Positions 52,798-60,441 of a stretch of DNA of 64,000 nucleotides are shown one piece after another. The stretch comes from Bacillota bacterium (lineage in GTDB: Bacteria; Bacillota; Clostridia; Christensenellales; SZUA-584), in contig JAEWTL010000038.1 in assembly GCA_023459495.1 (NCBI GenBank), forward strand, positions 124,001 to 188,000, written 5' to 3'. A program made the position numbers and the translations under genes. Positions within the stretch are counted from its first letter, which is position 1. Each line of letters begins with the position of its first letter. The notes beneath the pieces were generated by a model. The model was not told the DNA's origin, did not search any database, and saw nothing but the letters and a program-made list of their open reading frames with translations.

Positions 52798-52831
52798 CAG
52801 GGCCTCCGGAAATCCGGAGGCCCTGTTTTTT
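52798..52831 (+). terminator. Strong terminator after the fusion gene
   Basis: CAGGGCCTCCGG (52798-52809) and CCGGAGGCCCTG (52814-52825) pair perfectly around AAAT, followed by six T. Confidence 0.92.
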
Positions 52832-52847
52832 CGCTAACGAATAAGTA

Positions 52848-54296
52848 TTAATCATTAACTATATTAAGCACTCGTCTATAGCTAGGATGTATTTCCCATT
52901 TTTGTGTTAAGTCCAAATTTATATCGTTTTCGAGAAAATCAGGTCTATCTTCAAATCTTAGAAAGCTTCCATTTGGGCTATCTTTTGTAGAAATAAACCC
53001 GATACGAAATAGAAAATTTGCTACACCCAAATTATTAACATTCGTTTTAACTCCGTCTATCTGTAGATTTTCTATTTTATTTATTATATTAATATTGATA
53101 AATTCCAATAAATCTTTTAGTGAGTAGGTAGTTCTACCATGAGCAAACGTATGGATTAATTTCTCCAATGCATTACATTGATGATTATGTTCATTATATA
53201 AATCCTTTAGCCGCTCTGTTCCATAATTGAACATAGAACCATTAATATCTTTTACATCTATAACTTCTTTATCGTTTTTGCTGGCATGCTGAGCCGCTAG
53301 TTTACATAATACAGTAGCCCAACGCGGCCTACCTGCACTCATCGTATATATTGGAATTGAAGGATCAACAAGCCCTTTTCCCCATTTTAACAATCCGTCT
53401 AAAAAAACTAGTTTAAAAATTTCATTGGCATTCATGTTCGGATCTAACGAATTGTATTGATCAGGATATTCTCTTTTAAAGTAACTGGATATTCTGTTTA
53501 GCATGATATTTCTGATTTCTTGCCTTGACCAATTTAAATCATACATGTATTGTCTGCATTTATCTAAGTCATCATCCTTTAAAATATTCCAAACATCTGA
53601 TCTACATGCTGCCCGAATATAAAGCCCATGAATACTATTTACCAGGTTTCTACATGCAGTAAAAAATGTACTTACGTTCAACTGCTTTAATTCACTATTT
53701 ATAAAATTGGCATCAATATCATCAATGAACATCCATATATTTTCTTTTGAGGTGGTTTTATATCTTTTCAGTAATTCTTCAGGGTTACAAGCCGCTAAAC
53801 TCTTTTTGTTAATTTGAGTATCTGCCAATTTGATTTCTAACCGGCTAACTAATGCTCCGATAATATTTTTTTGTTTGAATCCAGCAATCTCTGAATTTTC
53901 AACCAAAGTAATTTTATCATCTGTCAATGCTAATCCTATTTGAGAACCAATTTCCATATTGATTCTTGAGCAAATACGACGCTGCCAACCATTAATACAC
54001 TCATATGTAGTTGTTTCTTTATCTAGAGGTATCAATAAAGCCAAATCAGAGGCTTTGACATATAGAAAAATGTCCTTTGGGTTATCCTCTTGATGTTTTG
54101 ACATTGTATATTTTAATAATGCGGATTTTCCAACACCTTTTCTAGACCTAACAAAAGCCAAATGCTTTTTGGTTGAAAAAAATCTTGCTTGGAAGTCTCT
54201 CTTTACAAAAAAATAATTCTTTAATAAATTAATATCCTCATCTTCACCAACTTCATTACCAAAGAGCGAATCCGAATTGTGTAAATCATCCAACAT
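52848..54296 (-). CDS. P-loop ATPase resembling the Sll1717 family
   Basis: The 482-residue protein has a P-loop RSRKGVGKSALLK near residue 50 (first Gly replaced) and Walker B WMFIDDIDANFI. The N-terminal FFVKRDFQARFF and the late SMFNYGTERLKDLY segment fit the Sll1717-type P-loop ATPases. The C-terminal half is helical and unassigned. The gene is strongly AT-rich against its surroundings, suggesting acquisition. Related ATPases are often found near phage-defence genes, but no partner effector is seen here. It is divergent from the TetR gene. Confidence 0.75.
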   Translation of the reverse strand: MLDDLHNSDSLFGNEVGEDEDINLLKNYFFVKRDFQARFFSTKKHLAFVRSRKGVGKSALLKYTMSKHQEDNPKDIFLYVKASDLALLIPLDKETTTYECINGWQRRICSRINMEIGSQIGLALTDDKITLVENSEIAGFKQKNIIGALVSRLEIKLADTQINKKSLAACNPEELLKRYKTTSKENIWMFIDDIDANFINSELKQLNVSTFFTACRNLVNSIHGLYIRAACRSDVWNILKDDDLDKCRQYMYDLNWSRQEIRNIMLNRISSYFKREYPDQYNSLDPNMNANEIFKLVFLDGLLKWGKGLVDPSIPIYTMSAGRPRWATVLCKLAAQHASKNDKEVIDVKDINGSMFNYGTERLKDLYNEHNHQCNALEKLIHTFAHGRTTYSLKDLLEFININIINKIENLQIDGVKTNVNNLGVANFLFRIGFISTKDSPNGSFLRFEDRPDFLENDINLDLTQKWEIHPSYRRVLNIVND

Positions 54297-54440
54297 AATT
54301 TATTCTACCTATCTTTACATTCTTCTATTTCCAATTTCGACATTTATCCTATATTTCCTTCAAGACCAAAAAAACCCTTTTCATCTTAATCCCTATTTCT
54401 TTTAAATTTACTCTTGAAATTAATCTTCTTACACGCTATA

Positions 54441-54471
54441 TTAACATTGTTAATATTTTTAACATTGTTAA
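54441..54471. promoter_or_regulatory. Two tandem copies of TTAACATTGTTAA, candidate TetR operator
   Basis: Identical 13-bp near-palindromes occur at 54441-54453 and 54459-54471, 18 bp start to start, 44 bases before the TetR start codon and in the divergent region shared with the ATPase gene. Position and symmetry suit autoregulation. Binding is inferred. Confidence 0.6.
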
Positions 54472-54514
54472 TTTTTCTATGCTTTGCGGCATACAGTATA
54501 CAAAGGGGCAGCTT

Positions 54515-55114
54515 ATGGGCGATACGGGAAACACGGGCAAGCACAGCGTCCGGGAAGGGCGCATCCGCACCTATTTTATCGACGCGGCCAAACAGATCAT
54601 CCTGCAAGAGGGTGTGGAGGGCGTGTCGGTGCGCAAGGTCGCGGATATCGCGGGGTACTCCTACGCCACAATCTACAACTACTTCAGCGACCTAAATGCG
54701 CTGCTGCTGGCAGCCAAGCACGCCATGATACTGGACATGGTGGCTTATATGGGCGGCGCGGAGGGCGGGAAAGCTGCCGGAGTGGAAGAATTCAAGCGGC
54801 TGAACCGCCGGTACGCGGGCTACTATCTGGAGCATCCGCACGTGTTCCGCTTCTTCTATTCGTACCGGCTGACGGAGGAGCCCCAGGCCGCGCCGCAGCA
54901 CTTCGATTACGCTACGAGCTGGCAGGATACCTATCAAGGTCTCGTGGAGGACGGCACGATCCAAGCGGAGGACGTTTTCATCGTGGCCAAGACGATCATC
55001 TACGCGCTGCACGGCCTGCTCGCGCTGTACTTCTCGGACAACGGCCTCACGGAGGAGGCGTTATTGAGCGATCTGGACCAGCTCACCGAATATCTGTTGA
55101 AAAGGAGAGAGTAA
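54515..55114 (+). CDS. TetR-family transcriptional regulator
   Basis: The 199-residue protein begins at ATG 54515 with AAGGGG before it; an upstream ATG at 54479 lacks a site. The N-terminal helix-turn-helix reads AAKQIILQEGVEGVSVRKVADIAGYSYATIYNYFSDLNALL. The C-terminal ligand domain is helical. It is two bases upstream of the flavodoxin gene and likely controls that cassette. The ligand is unknown. Confidence 0.92.
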   Translation: MGDTGNTGKHSVREGRIRTYFIDAAKQIILQEGVEGVSVRKVADIAGYSYATIYNYFSDLNALLLAAKHAMILDMVAYMGGAEGGKAAGVEEFKRLNRRYAGYYLEHPHVFRFFYSYRLTEEPQAAPQHFDYATSWQDTYQGLVEDGTIQAEDVFIVAKTIIYALHGLLALYFSDNGLTEEALLSDLDQLTEYLLKRRE

Positions 55115-55116
55115 CC

Positions 55117-55578
55117 ATGAACATCGGCATCATCATTTTTTCGCGCACCGGCAACACGCTTTCCGTGGCGGAGCACATCCGGGATGCCTGCACCGCGCAG
55201 GGGCACACGGTCGTCATTGAGCGCGTGGTCGCCGAGGATGAGGACCCGAACAGCCGGCCCGTACGGATTAAGCACGCACCTGATCCGGCCCGTTTTGACG
55301 CAGTGATCTTCGGCGCGCCGGTACAGGCCTTCTCCCTGTCCCCCGTCATGAAGGCCTACCTCGAAGGCATTCCGCCGCTGGAGGGCAAGCACGTGCGCTG
55401 CTTTGTCACGCAGCACTTCCCAAAGGCATGGATGGGCGGCAGGCAGGCGCTGGGCCAGATGAAGCGGCTGTGCCGGTTAAAAGGCGCGGATGTAGCCGAA
55501 ACCGGCAACGTTAACTGGACGTCCAAAGCGCGGCTCGATCAAATCGCAAGCGTCGCAGCCCGGCTGGGCGGAATATAA
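55117..55578 (+). CDS. Flavodoxin-like protein
   Basis: The 153-residue protein starts MNIGIIIFSRTGNTLSVAEHI, the FMN phosphate loop of flavodoxins, and has the central GAPVQAFSLSPVMKAYL. A ribosome site AAGGAGAG precedes the ATG. It probably transfers electrons using FMN. The next gene codes for an FMN-binding protein, suggesting a flavin-based redox pair under TetR control. Confidence 0.9.
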   Translation: MNIGIIIFSRTGNTLSVAEHIRDACTAQGHTVVIERVVAEDEDPNSRPVRIKHAPDPARFDAVIFGAPVQAFSLSPVMKAYLEGIPPLEGKHVRCFVTQHFPKAWMGGRQALGQMKRLCRLKGADVAETGNVNWTSKARLDQIASVAARLGGI

Positions 55579-55587
55579 GGCGGCTGT

Positions 55588-55971
55588 ATGAAGAAGGTAT
55601 TGAAATGGATCGGCATCGGCTTTCTGGCGTTCGTCGCGGTCATCATGGTCTATGCGGTGCTCGGTAAGGGGCAGACGCTTGGCCTACAGATTGGTTCGGT
55701 GAATCTGGCGGATATCCCGGATGGCGAATACACGGGCGCATACGACTGCTGGCGGTGGAGCAATACGGTCGTCGTCACTGTGCAGGATCACCAGATCACA
55801 GAGATCGAGAGCGTCAAAGGCCCGAACGGGCGGGACAGCATCCGGGAGGACCTGACGGGGCGCATCGTGGACGCGCAAAGCCCGGAGGTCGACGCGGTCT
55901 CAGGCGCGACTGCCGACAGCAAGGCGTTTCTAAAAGCCGTGGAAAACGCGCTGCAAAATGCCGGGGCATAG
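55588..55971 (+). CDS. Membrane-anchored FMN-binding domain protein
   Basis: The 127-residue protein has one N-terminal membrane span (about 9-24, GIGFLAFVAVIMVYAV) and an extracellular FMN-binding domain. The domain ends in DAVSGATADSKAF, matching the flavinylation motif in which the Thr receives FMN from ApbE. It may accept electrons across the membrane from the flavodoxin or a quinone. It lies nine bases downstream of the flavodoxin gene. No apbE gene is seen in the window. Confidence 0.87.
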   Translation: MKKVLKWIGIGFLAFVAVIMVYAVLGKGQTLGLQIGSVNLADIPDGEYTGAYDCWRWSNTVVVTVQDHQITEIESVKGPNGRDSIREDLTGRIVDAQSPEVDAVSGATADSKAFLKAVENALQNAGA

Positions 55972-55986
55972 CATGAAAATAAAAAA

Positions 55987-56005
55987 GGGCGGCTGTAAAG
56001 CCGTC
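55987..56005 (-). terminator. Terminator hairpin, also left copy of a flanking direct repeat
   Basis: GGGCGGCTGTAAAGCCGTC folds as a hairpin, and the minus strand continues into six T, so it can terminate minus-strand transcripts from the small membrane protein genes. A near copy lies at 56186-56205. Confidence 0.6.
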
Positions 56006-56031
56006 AGCAGGTTGCTGATAAGCTTTCCCCA

Positions 56032-56138
56032 TGTCATGTTGCGCGAAGCAAAACATCTTTATAGCGTGATGTTGAGATGCTGATCCATTGCAACCCGCTG
56101 TTGCAAGATGCTTCGTCGCTATGCTCCTCAGCATGACA
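56032..56138. repeat. Palindromic intergenic repeat element
   Basis: A 107-bp imperfect palindrome with ends TGTCATG (56032-56038) and CATGACA (56132-56138). Inner pairs are CGAAGCA (56044-56050) with TGCTTCG (56109-56115) and CATCTT (56054-56059) with AAGATG (56105-56110). It has the character of a non-coding dispersed repeat with GAAGC and CAT-rich arms. It encodes no protein. Confidence 0.6.
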
Positions 56139-56185
56139 GCACTTGGATTATAATTGAACTTGTGACTGCATTTTTATCGCTTTTA

Positions 56186-56205
56186 GGGCGGCTACTAAAG
56201 CCGTC
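56186..56205 (-). repeat. Right copy of the GGGCGGCT...TAAAGCCGTC hairpin repeat
   Basis: This 20-base hairpin matches the one at 55987-56005 with one extra base. The two copies flank the palindromic element, about 200 bp apart, and this one lies just after the stop of the frameshifted membrane gene. Confidence 0.55.
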
Positions 56206-56214
56206 CAATTATAT

Positions 56215-56762
56215 TTAAGGCGTTGGAGCGTCGTCCTCACGCTTCATGTACGCCGTGTAGCGTTGCGCAAACGTTTGCTCCGAGATATCGGACTCCTGTG
56301 GCGTACGGTCCACCGGCGGGCCCTCCGGCTCCGGTTTGGGGCGCGCAGCAAGGCTCACGATGCCAGCCGCAGCCGAGACACCTTCCACTAGCAGAAGCAG
56401 CAGCCCCATGGCGGCCATAGCCCGTACCGACACTCCACCCAGCCCCAATCCACTCAGTGCCTGGAACACATCAGCCGGTATGAAAGACAGCAGCATATAG
56501 AGCGCGCCGAAGATCAGCAGCGGAAATGCCGTGGCGAGCATTATCACACCGCCCGCAATCCGGTTGTTTCGGCAGACGCATGCACCCACGAGGTTGACTG
56601 CAGTAAACGCGAACAACGCCGATAAATCGGGACTGCTCCCGGTATGTCAACAAACGTTAGCGCGATGAGTGTACCGAGCAGCACGTTGAATCCGAGCAGC
56701 ATGTTGATGATCCCGGCTGTCAGCCCGGCCACAAAAGCAAATGAACTGCCCTTGTATTCCAT
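56215..56762 (-). pseudogene. Small four-span membrane protein gene with a frameshift
   Basis: The first 44 residues (MEYKGSSFAFVAGLTAGIIN onward) read well from ATG 56762 with an AAGGAG site. The frame then breaks near 56615-56640, and the rest (FAFTAVNLVGACVCRNNRIAGG to PDRTPQE-like tail) continues in a second frame to 56215. Joined, the two parts match the intact paralogue at 56788-57228 segment by segment. A one-base deletion explains it. Either the gene is a recent pseudogene or the sequence has an error. Confidence 0.75.
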
Positions 56763-56787
56763 ACCCGCTCCTTTATACGATGTGCGA

Positions 56788-57228
56788 CTATGCGTTCTTT
56801 GGCTTTACTGTAAAGCTCACCACGGCTGACGCGGCGGAAAGCAGATTGGCGAAGAGCAGCAGCATCCCTGCGCCCAGTACCGCGCGGCGTACGCCTTCCT
56901 CAAACTCCGGCCCGAATGCGCCAAGGAAGATTCCCGGCATATGCAGCGGCACATATACGCATACCGCCCCGATAAGCAGCAGCAAAACGGCGGATATGGC
57001 CATGATGACGCCGCCCGCGATGCGGCGTGTGCGGCAGACGCATGCGCCGGCAAGGCTCAGCCCCGTAACCGCGACCAGTGCACCTCCGGCGAGGATCAGC
57101 CCCAAGGGTACGGCGACATATTCCAGCGCAAAGAGCATGTTAGCCAGCGCGTTGAGGCCGCAGAGCATATTGGCTGTGGCTGCGCAAAGCCCGGCTATCC
57201 ACGCAAATGCGTGCGCTTCCTGTTTCAT
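56788..57228 (-). CDS. Small four-span membrane protein of unknown function
   Basis: The 146-residue protein has four hydrophobic segments (AFAWIAGLCAATANMLCGL, AVPLGLILAGGALVAVTGLSLAG, IAGGVIMAISAVLLLLIGAVCVYV, AVLGAGMLLLFANLLSAASAVV) and the conserved GACVCRTRRIAGGVIM between spans 2 and 3. The form recalls DUF4064-type proteins. An AGGGGA site precedes the ATG. It is 25 bases upstream of its frameshifted paralogue. Function unknown. Confidence 0.8.
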   Translation of the reverse strand: MKQEAHAFAWIAGLCAATANMLCGLNALANMLFALEYVAVPLGLILAGGALVAVTGLSLAGACVCRTRRIAGGVIMAISAVLLLLIGAVCVYVPLHMPGIFLGAFGPEFEEGVRRAVLGAGMLLLFANLLSAASAVVSFTVKPKNA

Positions 57229-57480
57229 GCCGCATCCCCTTTTGAGTAAAAATCAGATTGCAGTCTGTCCGGGCTGAAAGCAGCCCGTCATCCACGACAT
57301 CATACCGCAATTTTACATCCTCCGTCAAACAGGAAAACACACTGTTTTAGTGTTTTGAAGGGCTCCGCGTTGCCATTTTTTCATCGCTTTCCGGGTGAAA
57401 TTTTTCAGAAAAAACTATTGGCAAGCGCGTAATGTTTATGATATAATTCGATACTGCGGCGGAACATTACGACGCAGTGT

Positions 57481-57556
57481 GCCAATGTAGCTCAGCCGGC
57501 AGAGCGGCTCATTCGTAATGAGCAGGTCAACGGTTCGATTCCGTTCATTGGCTCCA
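57481..57556 (+). tRNA. tRNA-Thr(CGT)
   Basis: Acceptor arms GCCAATG (57481-57487) and CATTGGC (57546-57552) pair. The anticodon stem GCTCA/TGAGC encloses loop TTCGTAA, with anticodon CGT (threonine, codon ACG). The T-arm is GTTCGAT and CCA is encoded at 57554-57556. Confidence 0.95.
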
Positions 57557-57560
57557 TTTA

Positions 57561-57584
57561 TACCCCGAAGAAACCTTCGGGGTA
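57561..57584. repeat. Hairpin between the two tRNA genes
   Basis: TACCCCGAAG (57561-57570) and CTTCGGGGTA (57575-57584) pair perfectly around AAAC. No U-run follows, so it probably helps processing of a joint precursor and is not a terminator. Confidence 0.6.
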
Positions 57585-57590
57585 AGCTTT

Positions 57591-57667
<77 letters not shown>

Positions 57668-57712
57668 CGAGCAAAGCTCGGTTGGATGAAAATCTGACCG
57701 GGTTTTTTCTTT

Positions 57713-57749
57713 ATCTTGGCTGCGCCAAGATGCCGGTAAAACCGGCATC
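57713..57749 (+). terminator. Two overlapping hairpins downstream of the tRNA genes
   Basis: ATCTTGGC (57713-57720) pairs with GCCAAGAT (57724-57731), and GATGCCGGT (57729-57737) with ACCGGCATC (57741-57749). They overlap and are mutually exclusive, and the second is followed by TTCT. They may end the tRNA transcript. Confidence 0.5.
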
Positions 57750-58255
57750 TTCTCAGGTTTTAGGGTTTTTAAATTGGGTTAAAGATAGCAAATATTTGAG
57801 CTGTTAGGAACGCAATATTAAGCCAAAGATGATAACTGTTATCAAATTTTCCCTATAACGCAGATAACACTTGTTCATATTCAATGAGAACAGATCAGCA
57901 AAAGCCTATTAAAACAGAACGTGTCTGTAACCAATAAATCATATGACAATACATGATAGGTGTAGTTACAGCTGTGAATGCTGGTATCGCTGCCCAAGTC
58001 CATGCTGAGCAACTGGTCGTAATCATTTATAACGTATTGCTTTCCTGCGACGCTATAGGGACGTTGTGAGTTTATAATTTCCGGGAATATTAGACCTGCT
58101 GAACATCAGTTTGGAAAGCCATGGTTCGCGATATCGGTATTATTCCATTCATAACGCCAGCAGTATCGCGGTTTTTACGCTACTTCAAATTAGATCATTC
58201 GTGAAAATGTCGAGGTGCAAACCATTGATATAACCGATGAAATCAATCGGTCATT
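57750..58255. other. About 500 bases without a recognisable gene
   Basis: AT-rich sequence with many stops in all frames. A minus-strand open stretch around 57880-58090 (about 65 codons, with YVINDYDQLLSMDLGSD) has no start codon with a ribosome site and no family I recognise. It may be the decayed end of an old gene. The right end holds the selD promoter and a dyad. Confidence 0.5.
58233..58251. promoter_or_regulatory. Dyad next to the selD promoter, candidate LysR site
   Basis: ACCGAT (58233-58238) and ATCGGT (58246-58251) are perfect inverted copies 7 bases apart, ending five bases before the -35 box. The half-site CCGAT recurs in the dyad before the second operon (60292-60306). Confidence 0.5.
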
Positions 58256-58284
58256 TTGACGTTTCCTCCGCTCTATGCTATTCT
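58256..58284 (+). promoter_or_regulatory. Promoter of selD
   Basis: TTGACG (58256-58261), 17 bases, TATTCT (58279-58284), about 47 bases before the TTG start codon. Confidence 0.7.
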
Positions 58285-58330
58285 TTGTCTGTATGTACTA
58301 GGGAATTCAGTTATACATGGAGGCTTTACA

Positions 58331-59368
58331 TTGGAAAATAATATTAAACTGACTAAGCTCGCAAAATGCGCCGGTTGCGGAGCTAAAGTGGGAGCCGGCA
58401 TTCTGGCACAGCTTCTGGAGGATATAAAGATACATACGGACCCGAATCTGTTAGTCGGATTTGATCGCAGCGACGACGCCTCCGTTTATAAAATCAGCGA
58501 TGAGCTGGCGCTGGTACAGACTGTGGATTTTTTTCCGCCAATTGCGGATGATCCCTATACGTTTGGCGCGATAGCAGCCACGAACGCATTGTCCGATGTC
58601 TATGCGATGGGCGGAGAGCCCAAACTGGCGCTCAACATTATGGCTGTTCCCGAGGACATGCCCAAAGAGACCGTTCATGAAATCCTTCGGGGCGGCTACG
58701 ACAAGGTTTATGAAGCCGGTGCACTGATCACAGGTGGTCACAGCATTTATGATGAAGAGCCGAAATACGGACTCTCAGTGACCGGATTTATCCATCCGGA
58801 TAAGGTGCTGACGAATTCCGGTGCGCGGCCGGGCGACGTGCTGCTGTTTACAAAGCCGCTTGGCATAGGCGTTCTGACATCCGCAATGAAAGCTCATCTG
58901 GTCAGCGAAGAAACTGAAAAGTTCGCGTTAAGGATGATGACAACCCTGAATAAGGCTGCAAGGGATGCCATGGTCAAGTACAATGTTCATGCATGCACCG
59001 ATGTGACTGGGTTTGGGCTGATGGGGCATCTGCTGGAGATGGCACAGGGAAGCGATGTGGAAATCCACGTAAACGTCGGAGGAATCGACATGATTCCCGA
59101 AGCGCTGGAATTTGCCCGGATGGGCGTTTTACCTGCCGGTATGTACCGCAACCGCAGCTTCGCAGAGGATTCTGTGAAACCGGGAAACATTGTGCTGGAG
59201 AAGGCCGATCTGCTGTTTGATCCGCAGACGTCCGGCGGATTGGTCATTTGTGTAAGCCCTGATGATGCCGACGCGCTTTTTGAAGAATTGAAAGGCTGTG
59301 TCCCGTCCGCGCAGAAAATCGGAAAGGTCAGTGCATTTGGCGGAGACAAGAGAATCATTCTGGAGTGA
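58331..59368 (+). CDS. selD: Selenide, water dikinase (selenophosphate synthase)
   Basis: The 345 residues start at TTG 58331 with GGAGG seven bases before. An in-frame TTG at 58256 is the -35 box, so it is rejected. The N-terminus LAKCAGCGAKVGAG aligns with the SelD active site, with Cys16 (codon TGC, not selenocysteine) and Lys19. Other hallmarks are DDASVYKISDELALVQTVDFFPP, DVYAMGGEPKLALNIM and TDVTGFGLMGH. The enzyme makes selenophosphate from selenide and ATP for selenocysteine, selenouridine or a labile selenium cofactor. No selA or tRNA-Sec is in the window. The neighbours point to the cofactor type. Confidence 0.96.
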   Translation: MENNIKLTKLAKCAGCGAKVGAGILAQLLEDIKIHTDPNLLVGFDRSDDASVYKISDELALVQTVDFFPPIADDPYTFGAIAATNALSDVYAMGGEPKLALNIMAVPEDMPKETVHEILRGGYDKVYEAGALITGGHSIYDEEPKYGLSVTGFIHPDKVLTNSGARPGDVLLFTKPLGIGVLTSAMKAHLVSEETEKFALRMMTTLNKAARDAMVKYNVHACTDVTGFGLMGHLLEMAQGSDVEIHVNVGGIDMIPEALEFARMGVLPAGMYRNRSFAEDSVKPGNIVLEKADLLFDPQTSGGLVICVSPDDADALFEELKGCVPSAQKIGKVSAFGGDKRIILE

Positions 59369-59372
59369 TAAG

Positions 59373-60266
59373 ATGAACTATAATTTGAAGCAGCTGGAGG
59401 CTTTCGCCGCGGTCGTCGAATGCGGCAGCTTCACAGTCGCAGCCGAAAAATTATATCTTGCGCAGTCAACGATCAGCGGCCATATCGCTGCGTTGGAAAA
59501 AGATATCGGCGTACCGATGATCGTGCGCTCAGGCAAGCGAAAAATCATTCTAACGGAAGAAGGGCGGCGCGTTTATGCCCACGCAAAAGCCATTTTGGAA
59601 AGCTGCGACCAGCTGGCAAGAGAGCTTGAGGAGCATACATCCGTGGAATTGGTGTTGGCAGCGTCTTCAATTCCGCTGGGATACTTGCTTCCCGAGCTGC
59701 TCGTTGGGTTCAGAGAGCAAATGCCACTCTGCCGCTTTACCTTGCGAAGCGGCGACAGTGCGCAGGTCTATGAGCAGGTTCTGGATGGTGATGCCCAAAT
59801 CGGATTCGTTGGTTCGGTGTTGAACAGGAAGGAGTTGCATTATGACCTCCTGCGGGAAGACAGGCTTGTGATGTTAACGCCGGATAACGAGCGGTACCGT
59901 GCTATGTTACACTCCGGGGTATGCGGTAACGACCTGCTCTCTGAGCCAATGGTTTTACGAGAAAGTGGTTCGGGTACACAACAAGCCGTGGATAAATTCT
60001 TTTGTGAGAATCGGATTAATACCGACAATATTCACGTTGTTGCACGCATTCACAACAATGATACAATTTTACGCGCCGTCTCACAGGGATTGGGCGCTGC
60101 CATTATATCCGAACTGGCCGCCAGAACAATGCCGAACACCTTAACTTTCTCGCTTAATGGGAAGAGTACCTCACGTTACTTCTATATGATCCATGCAAAT
60201 GATCGCAGGTTGACCAATACGGCTGGGGTTTTCCGAAAATTCGTCCTGAATCGTTATGAAGAATAA
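59373..60266 (+). CDS. LysR-family transcriptional regulator
   Basis: The 297-residue protein starts at ATG 59373, four bases after selD with a GGAG site in the selD stop region. It has the LysR helix-turn-helix LEAFAAVVECGSFTVAAEKLYLAQSTISGHIAALE and a C-terminal effector domain (VLAASSIPLGYLLPELLVGF, FVGSVLNRKEL). It likely regulates the selenium genes on either side. The effector is unknown, possibly a selenium or sulfur compound. Confidence 0.9.
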   Translation: MNYNLKQLEAFAAVVECGSFTVAAEKLYLAQSTISGHIAALEKDIGVPMIVRSGKRKIILTEEGRRVYAHAKAILESCDQLARELEEHTSVELVLAASSIPLGYLLPELLVGFREQMPLCRFTLRSGDSAQVYEQVLDGDAQIGFVGSVLNRKELHYDLLREDRLVMLTPDNERYRAMLHSGVCGNDLLSEPMVLRESGSGTQQAVDKFFCENRINTDNIHVVARIHNNDTILRAVSQGLGAAIISELAARTMPNTLTFSLNGKSTSRYFYMIHANDRRLTNTAGVFRKFVLNRYEE

Positions 60267-60291
60267 CCAAGCTAGCACCATCATATTTTAA

Positions 60292-60325
60292 ATCGGATTA
60301 TCCGATCGTTTCTATTGATTAATCA
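60292..60325. promoter_or_regulatory. Dyads upstream of the second selenium operon, candidate LysR sites
   Basis: ATCGGA (60292-60297) and TCCGAT (60301-60306) are inverted copies with TTA between. TGATTAATCA (60316-60325) is a second palindrome. Both lie just upstream of the -35 box, the usual place for LysR activation. Confidence 0.5.
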
Positions 60326-60335
60326 GATATTCGTA

Positions 60336-60364
60336 TTGAGTATTGATCCGTTAGCTTCTATAAT
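60336..60364 (+). promoter_or_regulatory. Promoter of the activator-yedF operon
   Basis: TTGAGT (60336-60341), 17 bases, TATAAT (60359-60364). Confidence 0.7.
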
Positions 60365-60377
60365 TATATGAAAGCAT

Positions 60378-60420
60378 AGGCGCGTCCATTATTGCCTATA
60401 CCATTCAGATATGGGCGCCT
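60378..60420 (+). promoter_or_regulatory. Leader hairpin before the activator gene
   Basis: AGGCGC(GT)CCAT (60378-60389) pairs with ATGGGCGCCT (60411-60420), with two unpaired bases, around a 21-base loop. It spans the first transcribed bases before the gene at 60442. No U-run is seen, so it may influence mRNA stability or translation. Confidence 0.45.
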
Positions 60421-60441
60421 TAACCAAGAGGTCTGCCTGCA

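Noticed and set aside
58331..59368. SelD as a selenocysteine-containing protein
   Set aside because: The active-site codon is TGC, and no in-frame TGA or SECIS-like element was found.
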